37,112 nucleotides of DNA from JAVVPO01 sp036655715. GTDB taxonomy: Bacteria; Bacillota; Clostridia; Lachnospirales; Cellulosilyticaceae. Under the pieces are notes generated by a model, which worked only from the letters and a program-made list of their open reading frames with translations, had not been told where the DNA came from and did not search any database. Numbering within the stretch: the first letter of the stretch is position 1; each line of letters opens with the position of its first letter. Position numbers and translations under genes: made by a program. This document shows positions 6,814 to 15,569 of this stretch, one piece after another. The stretch is from NCBI GenBank assembly GCA_036655715.1, contig JAVVPO010000014.1, positions 1-37,112 of the forward strand, read 5' to 3'.

Positions 6814-9504
6814 CTATCTTAGTTTCTTTTGTAATTCATAGAGCACTTCCATTGCTTTAAAGGGTGTTAAGTTCATGACATCTACATGTCTAAGTTCATT
6901 AAGCACATTTTCGTTTACTGAGCCAAATAGCGTAAGCTGAGAGGTGTCTACCTTGCTAGCTTTAGATGGCTTAGGTAACTCTGTAGTTACTAAAGGTGTA
7001 ATAGGTAAGATTTGCGGCGCTTCTATAGGTGCCTTAGTTGTTTCTGCTTGGATAAAAGCTTTCATATCTTTTTGCTGATCACCTTCTACGGTAGCCATAA
7101 TATGTCTTGCTCTTTCTAAGACAGAGACTGGAAGGCCTGCAAGTTTAGCAACTTGGATACCATAACTATGATCTACACTACCTGATACTATTTTGTGGAG
7201 GAAGATAATATCTTCACCCATTTCTTTAACAGATACGCAGTAGTTGCGTAAGCCATCTATAGTATCTTCTAGGCTAGTTAATTCGTGATAATGAGTTGCA
7301 AATAAAGTTTTGGCTCCAAGAAGCTGCTTATCAGCAATATGCTCAATAATAGACCATGCAATGCTAAGTCCATCAATGGTACTGGTACCACGGCCTATTT
7401 CATCTAGAATAAGTAAACTGTTACGTGTAGCATTGTTAAGAATATTAGAAACCTCCATCATCTCGACCATAAAGGTACTTTGTCCAGAGGCCAAATCATC
7501 TGAGGCGCCTACACGTGTGAAAATACGGTCAACAACACCAATAGTTGCACTATCTGCTGGGACAAATGAGCCAATTTGAGCCATAAGGACAACAAGAGCT
7601 ACTTGTCTCATAAAGGTTGATTTACCTGCCATGTTAGGCCCTGTAATAAGATTGATAAGATTATCCTCGTGATTGAGATAAACGTCATTAGCAATAAAGG
7701 TATGAGCGCCCATGATCTTTTCAACAACAGGATGTCTGCCTTCTTTGATGTCTATGGTGTCTCCTTCATTAATCACGGGTTTAACAAAGTTGTTTTTATA
7801 AGCTACATCAGCTAAAGAGGAAAGCATATCAAGTTTTGCCAACATACTTGATATACCGAGAAGTCTTTCAATTTGAGTAGCAACCCCTTCTCTGATTTCT
7901 ACAAAAAGGTTGTATTCAAGTGCAGTAAGTTTTTCATCTGCTCCTAATACTTCCTCTTCTATTTTTTTAAGTTCTTCCGTAATGTAACGCTCACAGTTAG
8001 AAAGTGTTTGTTTTCTAATAAAGTGCTCTGGGACTAAATGACTATAGGAGTTTGTAACTTCTAAGAAGTATCCAAAAACTTTATTATATTTAATCTTTAA
8101 ATTTTTAATGCCTGATTTTTCTTTTTCAGCAGCTTCCACATCACGTAGCCATGAAGCGCCTTTAGCTTTGATTTCTTTAAGTCTATCGACTTCTTCGTTA
8201 AACCCTGCTTTAATAAGATTACCTTCTCTAAGAGAGATAGGTGCCTCTTCTATAATGGCACGATCAATCACATCATAGACGTCTTCTAAAGTATCAAATT
8301 GGCTATAGATTTGTTTAAGATAGTCACTTGTTACGACACCTAAGCTTTCATAAATAGCTGGTAACATACCAAGAGATTGCTTCAGTGCAATAAGTTCTTT
8401 GGCATTACATGTGCCATAAGCTATTTTACCTACTAATCTTTCAATATCGTAGATTTTATTAAGAGAATCAAACAGTTCTTCTTTAAGAAAAAGATTTTCT
8501 TTAAGTTCTTCGGTAGCTTCTAGCCTAAGGTTAATTTGATTAGCATTAATAAGTGGCTGCTCAATGCACTTACGAAGGTATCTAGCTCCCATAGCTGTCT
8601 TGGTATGATCAAGCACCCAAAGTAAGGAACCTTTACGTTTTTTCTCACGTAATGTTTCTGTAAGCTCTAAGTTACGTCTTGTAGAAGCATCTAAAAGCAT
8701 ATAAGCATCTACGTTATAGATCTCTATCTTACTAAGATGTGAAAGTGAGTTTTTTTGAGTTTCCTTTAAGTAGTAAAGTAGGCTAGAAGCTGCAAGTGCA
8801 CCGCTACTATAAGGCGTAATGCCTATGCCTTCTAAAGCAAGAACATTAAAGTGATTGATAAGAAGCTTATTGGCTAACTCACCATCTAAACAATGCTCTG
8901 GAATTTCCTCACTAATACAATTGATGCGAAGTGTGATAAATTCATGAATTTCTTTTTCTGCATAAATACTAGTACTCATCATACACTCTACTGGAGAAAA
9001 CTTGGCTAACTCATCAAGTAATTTTTTGTTTTTATTTAAGCCACTTATTTCAGTAAGATTCCACTCTCCTGTGCTGACATCACAGATACTAAGACCATAG
9101 ATATCTTCAGATAGGACAATAGACGCAATATAATTATTTTTACCTTCTTTTATATTGGCACCCTCTATAATCGTTCCTGGTGTGATAATACGTACAACAT
9201 CTCTTTTTACAAGACCTTTAGCAAGGGCAGCATCTTCTACTTGTTCACAAATAGCTACTTTGTATCCTTTCTCTACAAGTCTTGAAATATAGTTTTCAGC
9301 AGCATGGAAAGGGATTCCGCACATAGGAGCCCGCTCTTCTAATCCGCAGTCACGACCAGTAAGCGTAATTTCAAGTTCTCTTGAAGCTGTTAGTGCATCT
9401 TCAAAGAACATTTCATAAAAATCTCCTAGCCTAAAGAATAGGACACAATCTGTGTGCCTATCCTTAATATCTAGGTATTGTCTCATCATTGGTGTAACAT
9501 TCAT
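6814..9504 (-). CDS. mutS: DNA mismatch repair protein MutS
   Basis: An 896-residue mismatch-recognition ATPase. The mismatch-stacking Phe-X-Glu is in 'GDFYEMF' (F29, E31), with the domain I signature 'PMCGIPFHA' after it. The C-terminal ATPase has Walker A 'GPNMAGKST' (622-630), Walker B 'LILDEIGRGTST' and 'THYHELT'. The last ~100 residues carry the usual linker and a C-terminal 'SQLTLFG' beta-clamp-type motif. I chose the ATG at 9504: a GTG nine bases upstream is fused directly to the AAGGG ribosome binding site and cannot be used efficiently, while the ATG has proper spacing. It lies 12 bases after the miaB stop and 16 before mutL, so it is part of one transcript. Confidence 0.97.
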   Translation of the reverse strand: MNVTPMMRQYLDIKDRHTDCVLFFRLGDFYEMFFEDALTASRELEITLTGRDCGLEERAPMCGIPFHAAENYISRLVEKGYKVAICEQVEDAALAKGLVKRDVVRIITPGTIIEGANIKEGKNNYIASIVLSEDIYGLSICDVSTGEWNLTEISGLNKNKKLLDELAKFSPVECMMSTSIYAEKEIHEFITLRINCISEEIPEHCLDGELANKLLINHFNVLALEGIGITPYSSGALAASSLLYYLKETQKNSLSHLSKIEIYNVDAYMLLDASTRRNLELTETLREKKRKGSLLWVLDHTKTAMGARYLRKCIEQPLINANQINLRLEATEELKENLFLKEELFDSLNKIYDIERLVGKIAYGTCNAKELIALKQSLGMLPAIYESLGVVTSDYLKQIYSQFDTLEDVYDVIDRAIIEEAPISLREGNLIKAGFNEEVDRLKEIKAKGASWLRDVEAAEKEKSGIKNLKIKYNKVFGYFLEVTNSYSHLVPEHFIRKQTLSNCERYITEELKKIEEEVLGADEKLTALEYNLFVEIREGVATQIERLLGISSMLAKLDMLSSLADVAYKNNFVKPVINEGDTIDIKEGRHPVVEKIMGAHTFIANDVYLNHEDNLINLITGPNMAGKSTFMRQVALVVLMAQIGSFVPADSATIGVVDRIFTRVGASDDLASGQSTFMVEMMEVSNILNNATRNSLLILDEIGRGTSTIDGLSIAWSIIEHIADKQLLGAKTLFATHYHELTSLEDTIDGLRNYCVSVKEMGEDIIFLHKIVSGSVDHSYGIQVAKLAGLPVSVLERARHIMATVEGDQQKDMKAFIQAETTKAPIEAPQILPITPLVTTELPKPSKASKVDTSQLTLFGSVNENVLNELRHVDVMNLTPFKAMEVLYELQKKLR

Positions 9505-9516
9505 TTTTTTCACCCT

Positions 9517-10926
9517 TTACACTAACTCACCCATTAAATAGTGAGATTTGGTTCCTGTTATTTTGACATGAACAAACTGTCCGATTAAGTTACTATCAGC
9601 ATGTGTATGCACTAAAAGACCATTATCTGTCCGGCCACTTAAAACTGTTTTATCAGTCTTGCTTGTGTCCTCAAATAAAACCTCCATAGTATGACCAATA
9701 TATCTTTGCATAAAATCATAATCCATCGGATTAACAACAGCAAGAAGACGGTTGAAACGGTCTTTGATAATAGGTTCTTCTACTTGATTCTCCATAGTTG
9801 CGGCCGGCGTTCCTGTTCTCTTGGAGTAGATAAAAGTAAAGGCGCCTGAGTAACCTACCTCTTTGACTACATCTAAAGTATCTTCAAAATCTTCTTCTGT
9901 TTCACCAGGAAAACCTACGATGATATCTGTAGTAAGTGCGATATCAGGAACAGCTTCTTTAATCTTACGAACAAGTTCTAGATAGCTTTCTTTGGTGTAA
10001 TGTCTATTCATTTTTTTTAGAATAGAAGTACTCCCAGATTGGAATGGTAAATGAACACTTTTGCAAACATGGTCACATTCAGCTAAGACACGAATAAGCT
10101 CATCACTTAGATCCTTTGGATGAGGTGTCATAAAACGAATACGCTTAAGTCCTTCTACTTCATTTAATTCTCTAAGTAACTGAGCAAAAGTCATAGGTTC
10201 TTCTAAATTCTTCCCATAAGAGTTAACATTTTGACCAAGAAGCATAATTTCTTTTACACCATCAGCTACAAGACACTTTACTTCATCTAAGATATCTTCT
10301 TTTGTGCGGCTACGTTCACGGCCTCTTACATAAGGTACGATACAGTATGTACAAAAGTTGTTGCAACCATACATAATATTTACGCAAGATTTAAACTCAT
10401 GTTTTCTAATACTTGGTAAATCCTCTACAATATCTTGATGAGAATCCCAAATATCAAAAACAGCATCTCCTGTTTCTAAGCGTGTCTGAAGAAGCTCAGG
10501 GAGTTTATATGTATTATAAGTGCCAAAAATCATATCTACAAATTTATAATTTTTTTTAAGTGTATCGACAACCGTATCTTGCTGCATCATACACCCACAT
10601 AAAGCAATAAGAAGATTTGGATTTTTTCTTTTTTGGGCTTTAAGATGACCTAAGTTACCAAAAATTTTGTTTTCTGCATTTTCTCTTACACAACATGTAT
10701 TATAAAGAATAAAATCTGCTTCTTTTTCTTTTTCAGTCTTTATGTATCCTATTTGCTCTAACATACCTTCGATTTTTTCAGAATCGTGAGCATTCATTTG
10801 GCATCCGAATGTAGCTACGCAGTATTTAAGCCCTTTATCTTTTATGTGACGTGATAACATAGTAATAATATCAGTTTGACGTTTTGCTTCTTTAGTGGAT
10901 ACATTAATTACTTGTCGTTTACTCAT
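9517..10926 (-). CDS. miaB: tRNA-2-methylthio-N6-dimethylallyladenosine synthase MiaB
   Basis: A 469-residue radical SAM methylthiotransferase that converts i6A37 to ms2i6A37, completing the reaction begun by MiaA in the same cluster. The N-terminal domain supplies the auxiliary [4Fe-4S] cysteines (C42, C78 and C112; C79 follows C78). The radical SAM motif is 'CNNFCTYC' (C188, C192, C195), followed by 'VPYVRGRERSR', and a C-terminal TRAM domain occupies roughly residues 400-469. The length is usual. The start is set by AAGGAGG about eight bases upstream. It is the first gene of the leftward cluster and has a well-formed promoter 45-75 bases upstream. Confidence 0.97.
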   Translation of the reverse strand: MSKRQVINVSTKEAKRQTDIITMLSRHIKDKGLKYCVATFGCQMNAHDSEKIEGMLEQIGYIKTEKEKEADFILYNTCCVRENAENKIFGNLGHLKAQKRKNPNLLIALCGCMMQQDTVVDTLKKNYKFVDMIFGTYNTYKLPELLQTRLETGDAVFDIWDSHQDIVEDLPSIRKHEFKSCVNIMYGCNNFCTYCIVPYVRGRERSRTKEDILDEVKCLVADGVKEIMLLGQNVNSYGKNLEEPMTFAQLLRELNEVEGLKRIRFMTPHPKDLSDELIRVLAECDHVCKSVHLPFQSGSTSILKKMNRHYTKESYLELVRKIKEAVPDIALTTDIIVGFPGETEEDFEDTLDVVKEVGYSGAFTFIYSKRTGTPAATMENQVEEPIIKDRFNRLLAVVNPMDYDFMQRYIGHTMEVLFEDTSKTDKTVLSGRTDNGLLVHTHADSNLIGQFVHVKITGTKSHYLMGELV

Positions 10927-10970
10927 TTGCTAAGTTCCTCCTTATAATTTAAATAACCTATTTCTATCTC

Positions 10971-10999
10971 ATTTTACAGTAAATAGCACAGCCTTTCAA
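10971..10999 (-). promoter_or_regulatory. Predicted sigma-A promoter for miaB-mutS-mutL-miaA
   Basis: Leftward TTGAAA (-35, 10994-10999), exactly 17 bases, TAAAAT (-10, 10971-10976), about 45 bases before the miaB ATG at 10926. No terminator is visible between miaB and miaA, so it probably drives the four-gene cluster and perhaps reads into hfq. Confidence 0.65.
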
Positions 11000-11088
11000 T
11001 TAAATTTCCATTTATATTAATTCATAATTTAAGTAAAAAGGAGCAAAATAGATTATAAATGAAAACTTAAATAAAAGGAGCGACCCAT

Positions 11089-12273
11089 TTGAAAAAGCTA
11101 ACTAAATGTCTACTCTGTTATAGTCTTATACTTACCATGAGCATTAGTCTTTCTCATCAGTTACTAGCTACGGCAGATAGACCAATTGATATAGAGCTCC
11201 CCAAACCTATAGAAGATGAATTAGGTGACACGGAAAGTCTAGAAGATGATGAGAAAACGATACTTAAACTTACGGAGGAAGAACTTACTGAAAAATTCAA
11301 AGTAATTCTCACCGATATGATTGATAAACGTAATGGATATATCCTACATGGAGATGATGAAGGTCTTAAGTCTTTGTACAATACGACTATCAAATTAAGC
11401 TCATACGCCTATGAAAGTGAGGCAACTAAACTTAAATATTTAAATAACTGGGCTCAAAAACAATGTATAAAATTTAATAGTATAGAGTCTATTCTTAAAA
11501 TGCGGAAAGTAAGAGATAGAGAAAATGGTCTTTATGGCATGACTTGTAATGTAAGTACGGAGTTTAGCTATAGTTATAGTGATACACCTGAAATAGAAAA
11601 CAAGTTTAAATTAGGGACTTCCCACTACATCCATCTTAAAGAAGATGGGGATAAATATATCATTGTTAAAGAATGGTATACAGATCCTTTTGCCGATTCT
11701 TTAGATATGGGGAATATTAAATCTGAGGAAGTAAAAAAGTTTATCCTTGAGCAAAAAGCCCCTACTTACGAAATAAGTGAAAGAACTAAAAAAGCTATTG
11801 AGTATGCTCATAAATACTGTGGAATTGGAGAAAATGAGCAACTGTTTAAATATAATAAAGATTATATAGATTGTAACCCACGGGGTGGAGATTGTGCCAA
11901 TTTTGCCTCACAAATCCTCCACGAAGGCGGGGGCTTTAAAAAGAATGGGACTTGGAATTATGATGAAGATGGTACAAAAGCTTGGGTCAATGCACAAGCC
12001 TTTAAAAATTATATAGTCTCTAGTGGTAGAGGGGGATGCATTGCTAAAGGATCTTATAATAAAGTGTATAAAGCAGCTTACCAATTAAGACCCGGTGATT
12101 TTGTAGCCTATGAAAAAAAAGGAAGAATTACGCATATCTCAACTGTCACAGGCTTAGATTCTAAAGGCTATCCACTTGTAACGTGTCATAATACAGATAG
12201 GCTATTGGTCCCTTATGATTTAGGCTGGAGTAACAAGAGTATTACCTTCCATTTGATTGACGTATATTATTAA
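11089..12273 (+). CDS. Secreted amidase-domain protein
   Basis: A 394-residue exported protein. The first ~29 residues form a signal peptide (basic start 'MKKLTK', hydrophobic core, 'LLATA' cleavage region), so it should act outside the cell. Residues about 30-220 are an acidic, poorly recognisable spacer. Residues about 235-390 match the putative amidase domain (Amidase_6, NlpC/P60-like): 'GGDCANFASQ' with candidate nucleophile C269, 'ITHISTVTG' with H349, and 'CHNTDR' with H367. This domain is common in Clostridia and is thought to cleave cell-wall amide bonds; the substrate is unknown. Translation begins at TTG 11089, placed nine bases after AAAAGGAG; no ATG fits. The gene is divergent from miaB and single, ending at a bidirectional terminator. 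Confidence 0.85.
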   Translation: MKKLTKCLLCYSLILTMSISLSHQLLATADRPIDIELPKPIEDELGDTESLEDDEKTILKLTEEELTEKFKVILTDMIDKRNGYILHGDDEGLKSLYNTTIKLSSYAYESEATKLKYLNNWAQKQCIKFNSIESILKMRKVRDRENGLYGMTCNVSTEFSYSYSDTPEIENKFKLGTSHYIHLKEDGDKYIIVKEWYTDPFADSLDMGNIKSEEVKKFILEQKAPTYEISERTKKAIEYAHKYCGIGENEQLFKYNKDYIDCNPRGGDCANFASQILHEGGGFKKNGTWNYDEDGTKAWVNAQAFKNYIVSSGRGGCIAKGSYNKVYKAAYQLRPGDFVAYEKKGRITHISTVTGLDSKGYPLVTCHNTDRLLVPYDLGWSNKSITFHLIDVYY

Positions 12274-12306
12274 AATGAATGTGATGGAATAAAGATAAGA
12301 TAAATG

Positions 12307-12355
12307 AAAATAGGCAGGTCGCATGAAAAACGTTACAATGCGTCCTGCCTATTTT
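12307..12355. terminator. Bidirectional terminator between convergent genes
   Basis: An 18-base inverted repeat with one mismatch (12307-12324 with 12338-12355). It has A/T runs on both sides and ends both the secreted amidase gene and the leftward AraC gene, whose stop codon at 12333-12335 lies in the loop. Confidence 0.85.
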
Positions 12356-13223
12356 CTATACGGATAGTTTGTTTTTTGTATTCACTTGGGGTCATGCCCA
12401 TAACCCTCTTGAATACTGATGAGAAATAATAGGGAGAGGAAAAAGCAAGTCTATCTGAGATTTCTTGACTAGAGAGTCCCTCACTAAGTAAAGCCATAGC
12501 CTGATGAACTTTCATTTTTGTTACATATTCCATTGCGCCTACGCCTACATATTTTTTGAAAATATTTTTTAGTGTACTACTGCTAACATTGCAATGGGTA
12601 CAGATTGTTTCAATCGTGATAGAAGTAAAAAGATTAGCATGAATGTAAGCTATCACTTTATCATAATTTTCTAGCCTAATAGGTTCATAGGTATACTTGG
12701 TAGTGACATCTTCTTTTTGCCGGATAATATTGATAATAAGAAGTTCTAGATAGTTTTTAATCGTATGGTCCATACCTAGAGGTGGCTGCTTGAGAGACTC
12801 TAACTGACTAGCATGAGTCACTGTATTGTACTTTGTACGAAGTAGGGAGCACTCCTCTATCAGAAGATCTATTAAATGCTTAGAAGACTCAGACAAGGTG
12901 CAAATAGTAGATTCTAAAGCGGGTAACTTAGTATCCAAGCTAAAACTTATAATAAATACTTTAGGACAACTATTTTGGGTAGACCATATACTATGAAACT
13001 CTCCTGGTTTGTGAAAGACGATTTCACCCTGCTGTAATTCAAAAATTTTATCGTGAGCCATAATACCTACATGTCCTTCTTTGACATAAACTAATTCCCA
13101 AAAGTTATGGACCTCTCCTTTATATTTGTAGTCTCTATCAAAACATGTATTATAGACTGTGAAAATGCCGTTAACCCTAAAAAGACTGCTACTTTCTCTA
13201 GGTGTATAAATAACATCTGACAA
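12333..13223 (-). CDS. AraC family transcriptional regulator
   Basis: A 296-residue regulator. The N-terminal half is a cupin-like sensor domain ('FWELVYVKEGHVGI', then 'GEIVFHKPGEFHSIW', about residues 35-80). The C-terminal ~100 residues carry two helix-turn-helices, including 'TIETICTHCNVSSSTLKNIFKKYVGVGAMEY' split across about 199-229, and 'SPYYFSSVFKRVMGMTPSEYKK', the classic AraC signature. I set the start at TTG 13223 because AAAGGAGGT lies seven bases upstream; the upstream TTG at 13244 precedes the ribosome binding site. It is divergent from an oxidoreductase gene 123 bases away, the usual arrangement of an AraC activator and its target. The sensor domain suggests a sugar or sugar-derivative ligand, by analogy only. 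Confidence 0.9.
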   Translation of the reverse strand: MSDVIYTPRESSSLFRVNGIFTVYNTCFDRDYKYKGEVHNFWELVYVKEGHVGIMAHDKIFELQQGEIVFHKPGEFHSIWSTQNSCPKVFIISFSLDTKLPALESTICTLSESSKHLIDLLIEECSLLRTKYNTVTHASQLESLKQPPLGMDHTIKNYLELLIINIIRQKEDVTTKYTYEPIRLENYDKVIAYIHANLFTSITIETICTHCNVSSSTLKNIFKKYVGVGAMEYVTKMKVHQAMALLSEGLSSQEISDRLAFSSPYYFSSVFKRVMGMTPSEYKKQTIRIENRQDAL

Positions 13224-13261
13224 ATAACTACCTCCTTTGACCAAAATTATAAATTATATAC

Positions 13262-13301
13262 CCAAATTCTTATTTTTTATATATTTGGATTTATATATAA
13301 T
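13262..13301 (+). promoter_or_regulatory. Candidate regulated promoter of the oxidoreductase gene
   Basis: The 123-base divergent region holds a TATAAT (-10, 13296-13301) with no good -35, as expected for an activator-dependent promoter. A CCAAAT...ATTTGG inverted repeat (13262-13267, 13283-13288) sits where an AraC-type regulator could bind. Speculative. Confidence 0.3.
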
Positions 13302-13346
13302 AAGTTTATCAAATAACTCGCTATTCAGCAAGTAGGAGGAAGTATC

Positions 13347-14597
13347 ATGAAACAAATAACCGCAATTGTAGTAGGTGCAGGTCTTAGAGGTGCACTATCT
13401 TATGCACCATATGCTCTTGAAAATCCAGGAGAGCTAAAAATAGTAGGGGTTGCAGAACCTATTGAAGCAAGAAGAAAAAAACTACAAGAACTTCATAATA
13501 TACCAGAGGAAAATTGCTTTGAAAGTTGGGATCAAATACTGGCTATACCAAAGTTTGCAGATGCAGCGCTAATCTGCACACAAGATCAAATGCACTATGA
13601 ACCAGCTATGCAGGCACTAGAACTCGGCTATCACTTATTACTTGAAAAACCTATTGCACCAACAGCCAAGGAATGTGTTGATATTAAAAATAAAGCTAAT
13701 GAAAAAAATCTTCATGTTGTGGTTTGTCACGTCCTTAGATATACTACACTCTTTAAAGAACTTAAAGAACTTATTAGCCAAAATAGAATTGGCAAAATTA
13801 TGTCTATGACACACTGTGAAAATGTATACCACATCCACCACTCTCACAGTTTTGTACGTGGTAATTGGAGAAATAGTAAAGAAAGTAATCCTATGATTTT
13901 AGCTAAATCTTGCCATGATTTAGATGTAATTCAGTGGCTTGCAGATGACCTTTGTACAAAAGTTTCTTCTTTTGGAAGTCTTAAATTCTTCTGCGAGGCT
14001 AATGCACCAGAAGATGCGCCTGCGTACTGCCTAGATGGCTGTCCGCATAGTGACACTTGCGCTTATGATGCAGCTAAAATCTATGTTAAAAACAAACAAT
14101 GGGGAGCTTCTGCTTTTTGTGAGGATCCAGCTAACCCGGTTCAGGTAATTGAAGACCTTCGCCATGGAGATTATGGGCGATGTGTATTTAGGTGTGATAA
14201 TGACGTAGTTGATCATCAAGTCGTTAATATGGAATATGAAGAGGGACTGACAGTAGCCTTCTCTATGTGCGCATTCACGCAAAACTTTAGTCGTACGATG
14301 AAACTAATGGGAACCTATGGGGAAATTAGAGTACTCTTTGGTGATGAACATATTATTGAAATCTATGACTTCAGAACAGGCCGCAAAGATGTGCTCTATC
14401 CATACCAAAATAAATCAGGACATGGCGGCGGAGACTTCGGTATTATGAGTGACTTTGTAAAGCTTTTAGCAACGGGCAAGAAATCTTCTGCTCTTACTTC
14501 TATTGATGTTTCTGTACAAAGCCATCTATTAGCTTTTGCAGCTGAAAAATCAAGACTTGAAAGCCAAACAATACATATGGATACATTTGAAGGCTAA
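13347..14597 (+). CDS. Gfo/Idh/MocA family NAD(P)-dependent oxidoreductase
   Basis: A 416-residue cytosolic dehydrogenase. The N-terminal Rossmann fold starts with 'VVGAGLRGALS' and has 'LLEKPIAPT' (E100-K101-P102), the family's catalytic/cofactor motif. The C-terminal alpha/beta domain carries 'SCHDLDVIQWL' with the conserved His190. Members oxidise or reduce hydroxyl groups on sugars, inositols or related compounds; the substrate here cannot be told. An unusual Cys-rich insert (C216, C228, C232, C238, C258, C279, C283, including 'CLDGCPHSDTC') could bind a metal. The start has GTAGGAGGA before the ATG. It is single, ends at a terminator, and is divergent from an AraC regulator that probably controls it. 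Confidence 0.9.
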   Translation: MKQITAIVVGAGLRGALSYAPYALENPGELKIVGVAEPIEARRKKLQELHNIPEENCFESWDQILAIPKFADAALICTQDQMHYEPAMQALELGYHLLLEKPIAPTAKECVDIKNKANEKNLHVVVCHVLRYTTLFKELKELISQNRIGKIMSMTHCENVYHIHHSHSFVRGNWRNSKESNPMILAKSCHDLDVIQWLADDLCTKVSSFGSLKFFCEANAPEDAPAYCLDGCPHSDTCAYDAAKIYVKNKQWGASAFCEDPANPVQVIEDLRHGDYGRCVFRCDNDVVDHQVVNMEYEEGLTVAFSMCAFTQNFSRTMKLMGTYGEIRVLFGDEHIIEIYDFRTGRKDVLYPYQNKSGHGGGDFGIMSDFVKLLATGKKSSALTSIDVSVQSHLLAFAAEKSRLESQTIHMDTFEG

Positions 14598-14623
14598 TAA
14601 TTTAGAAATACTTAAATCTAAAT

Positions 14624-14663
14624 AAAGAGAGGATGCTTTTTTCTTAGAAAGCACCCTCTCTTT
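14624..14663. terminator. Bidirectional terminator
   Basis: A 16-bp stem with one mismatch (14624-14639 with 14648-14663), followed rightward by TTTGTTTTT. It sits between the convergent oxidoreductase and N-acetylmuramoyl-L-alanine amidase genes and probably serves both. Confidence 0.8.
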
Positions 14664-14681
14664 GTTTTTCGGTTTAATATA

Positions 14682-15416
14682 TTATTTAACCGCTTTGTAG
14701 CTATCTAATGACGTGACTACAGCTTTCATTAGCTTTTTTTGATAATTAGGGTTAGATAGCATCTGATCTTCATTCCAGTTGCTCATAAAGCCCATTTCTA
14801 GTATGACAACGGGTACTTGTGACCAGTTAAAACCTGTCATATCATTTCTTTCAAATATGCCATTCACTTTAACCCCATTTTGAGAAAGTGTATCTTTTAA
14901 AAGGGATGCGTAGCGATAACTTGCTTCATAAATGTTTTTTGTATATTTACTTTCTTTAGAAGGCACGAGAATGGTTGCACCTGTTTTGCCACTATTACTG
15001 ATACTATCGCAGTGAATACGAATAGTCATATCAGCTTTTGACTTATTGGATACCCCTGCTCTTTCCGCATTGCTGATATTCACATCATTTGTTTCACGAG
15101 TCATGACAACCTGATAGCCTTTTGCAGATAAAAGCTCTTTCAAGATAAGAGAGGCTTCTAAATTAACAAGGTATTCAGCCTTCTTAGTCCCCACACCTGC
15201 TGTGCCAGAAGAGACTCTTGCTTTTGTCTGGCCAGAGTCTGGGGCAATAGGCTCTGGTTTGCCATCCCCTTTTGCTTGATGCCCTGGATCTATGCATACG
15301 ACAAAAGGCTTCTCAACTTGCTCTTGGGTTGTAGCAGCTAAAGCATGAACTTGCAAGCTACTTATTCCTAGTATTAAACTGCATAAAATACATAAACCAT
15401 AATATTTTTTCTTCAT
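14682..15416 (-). CDS. Secreted N-acetylmuramoyl-L-alanine amidase (Amidase_3)
   Basis: A 244-residue exported cell-wall hydrolase that cuts the bond between N-acetylmuramic acid and the stem peptide. A signal peptide covers about residues 1-28 (ending near 'HALAATT'). The zinc amidase domain follows: 'VCIDPGHQ' with the first zinc His, 'EASLILKELL' with the zinc Glu, 'RIHCDS' with the second zinc His, and 'VILEMGFMSNWNED' with the catalytic Glu. There is no separate wall-binding domain, so it is a minimal enzyme. Two adjacent ATGs occur; I use the second (15416), five bases after AAGGAGG. It may act in cell separation, spore or cortex turnover; the sequence does not say which. Confidence 0.93.
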   Translation of the reverse strand: MKKKYYGLCILCSLILGISSLQVHALAATTQEQVEKPFVVCIDPGHQAKGDGKPEPIAPDSGQTKARVSSGTAGVGTKKAEYLVNLEASLILKELLSAKGYQVVMTRETNDVNISNAERAGVSNKSKADMTIRIHCDSISNSGKTGATILVPSKESKYTKNIYEASYRYASLLKDTLSQNGVKVNGIFERNDMTGFNWSQVPVVILEMGFMSNWNEDQMLSNPNYQKKLMKAVVTSLDSYKAVK

Positions 15417-15526
15417 CATAACCTCCTTATATAAGTTAAAACTTCCTAAACTTAAAGTTACCTAAGGTCCTTAGAATTATACATAGGCAAAATCACTTTA
15501 AAGTAATTAAGTACAGTTACACTCTA

Positions 15527-15569
15527 AAAAAATAAGCTCTAGGCATAAGAAACCTAGAGCTTATTTTTT
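15527..15569 (-). terminator. Terminator of the M16C peptidase gene
   Basis: Perfect 17-bp stem (15527-15543 with 15553-15569) with a nine-base loop and flanking A/T runs. The right arm overlaps the stop codon (15568-15570). Confidence 0.87.
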
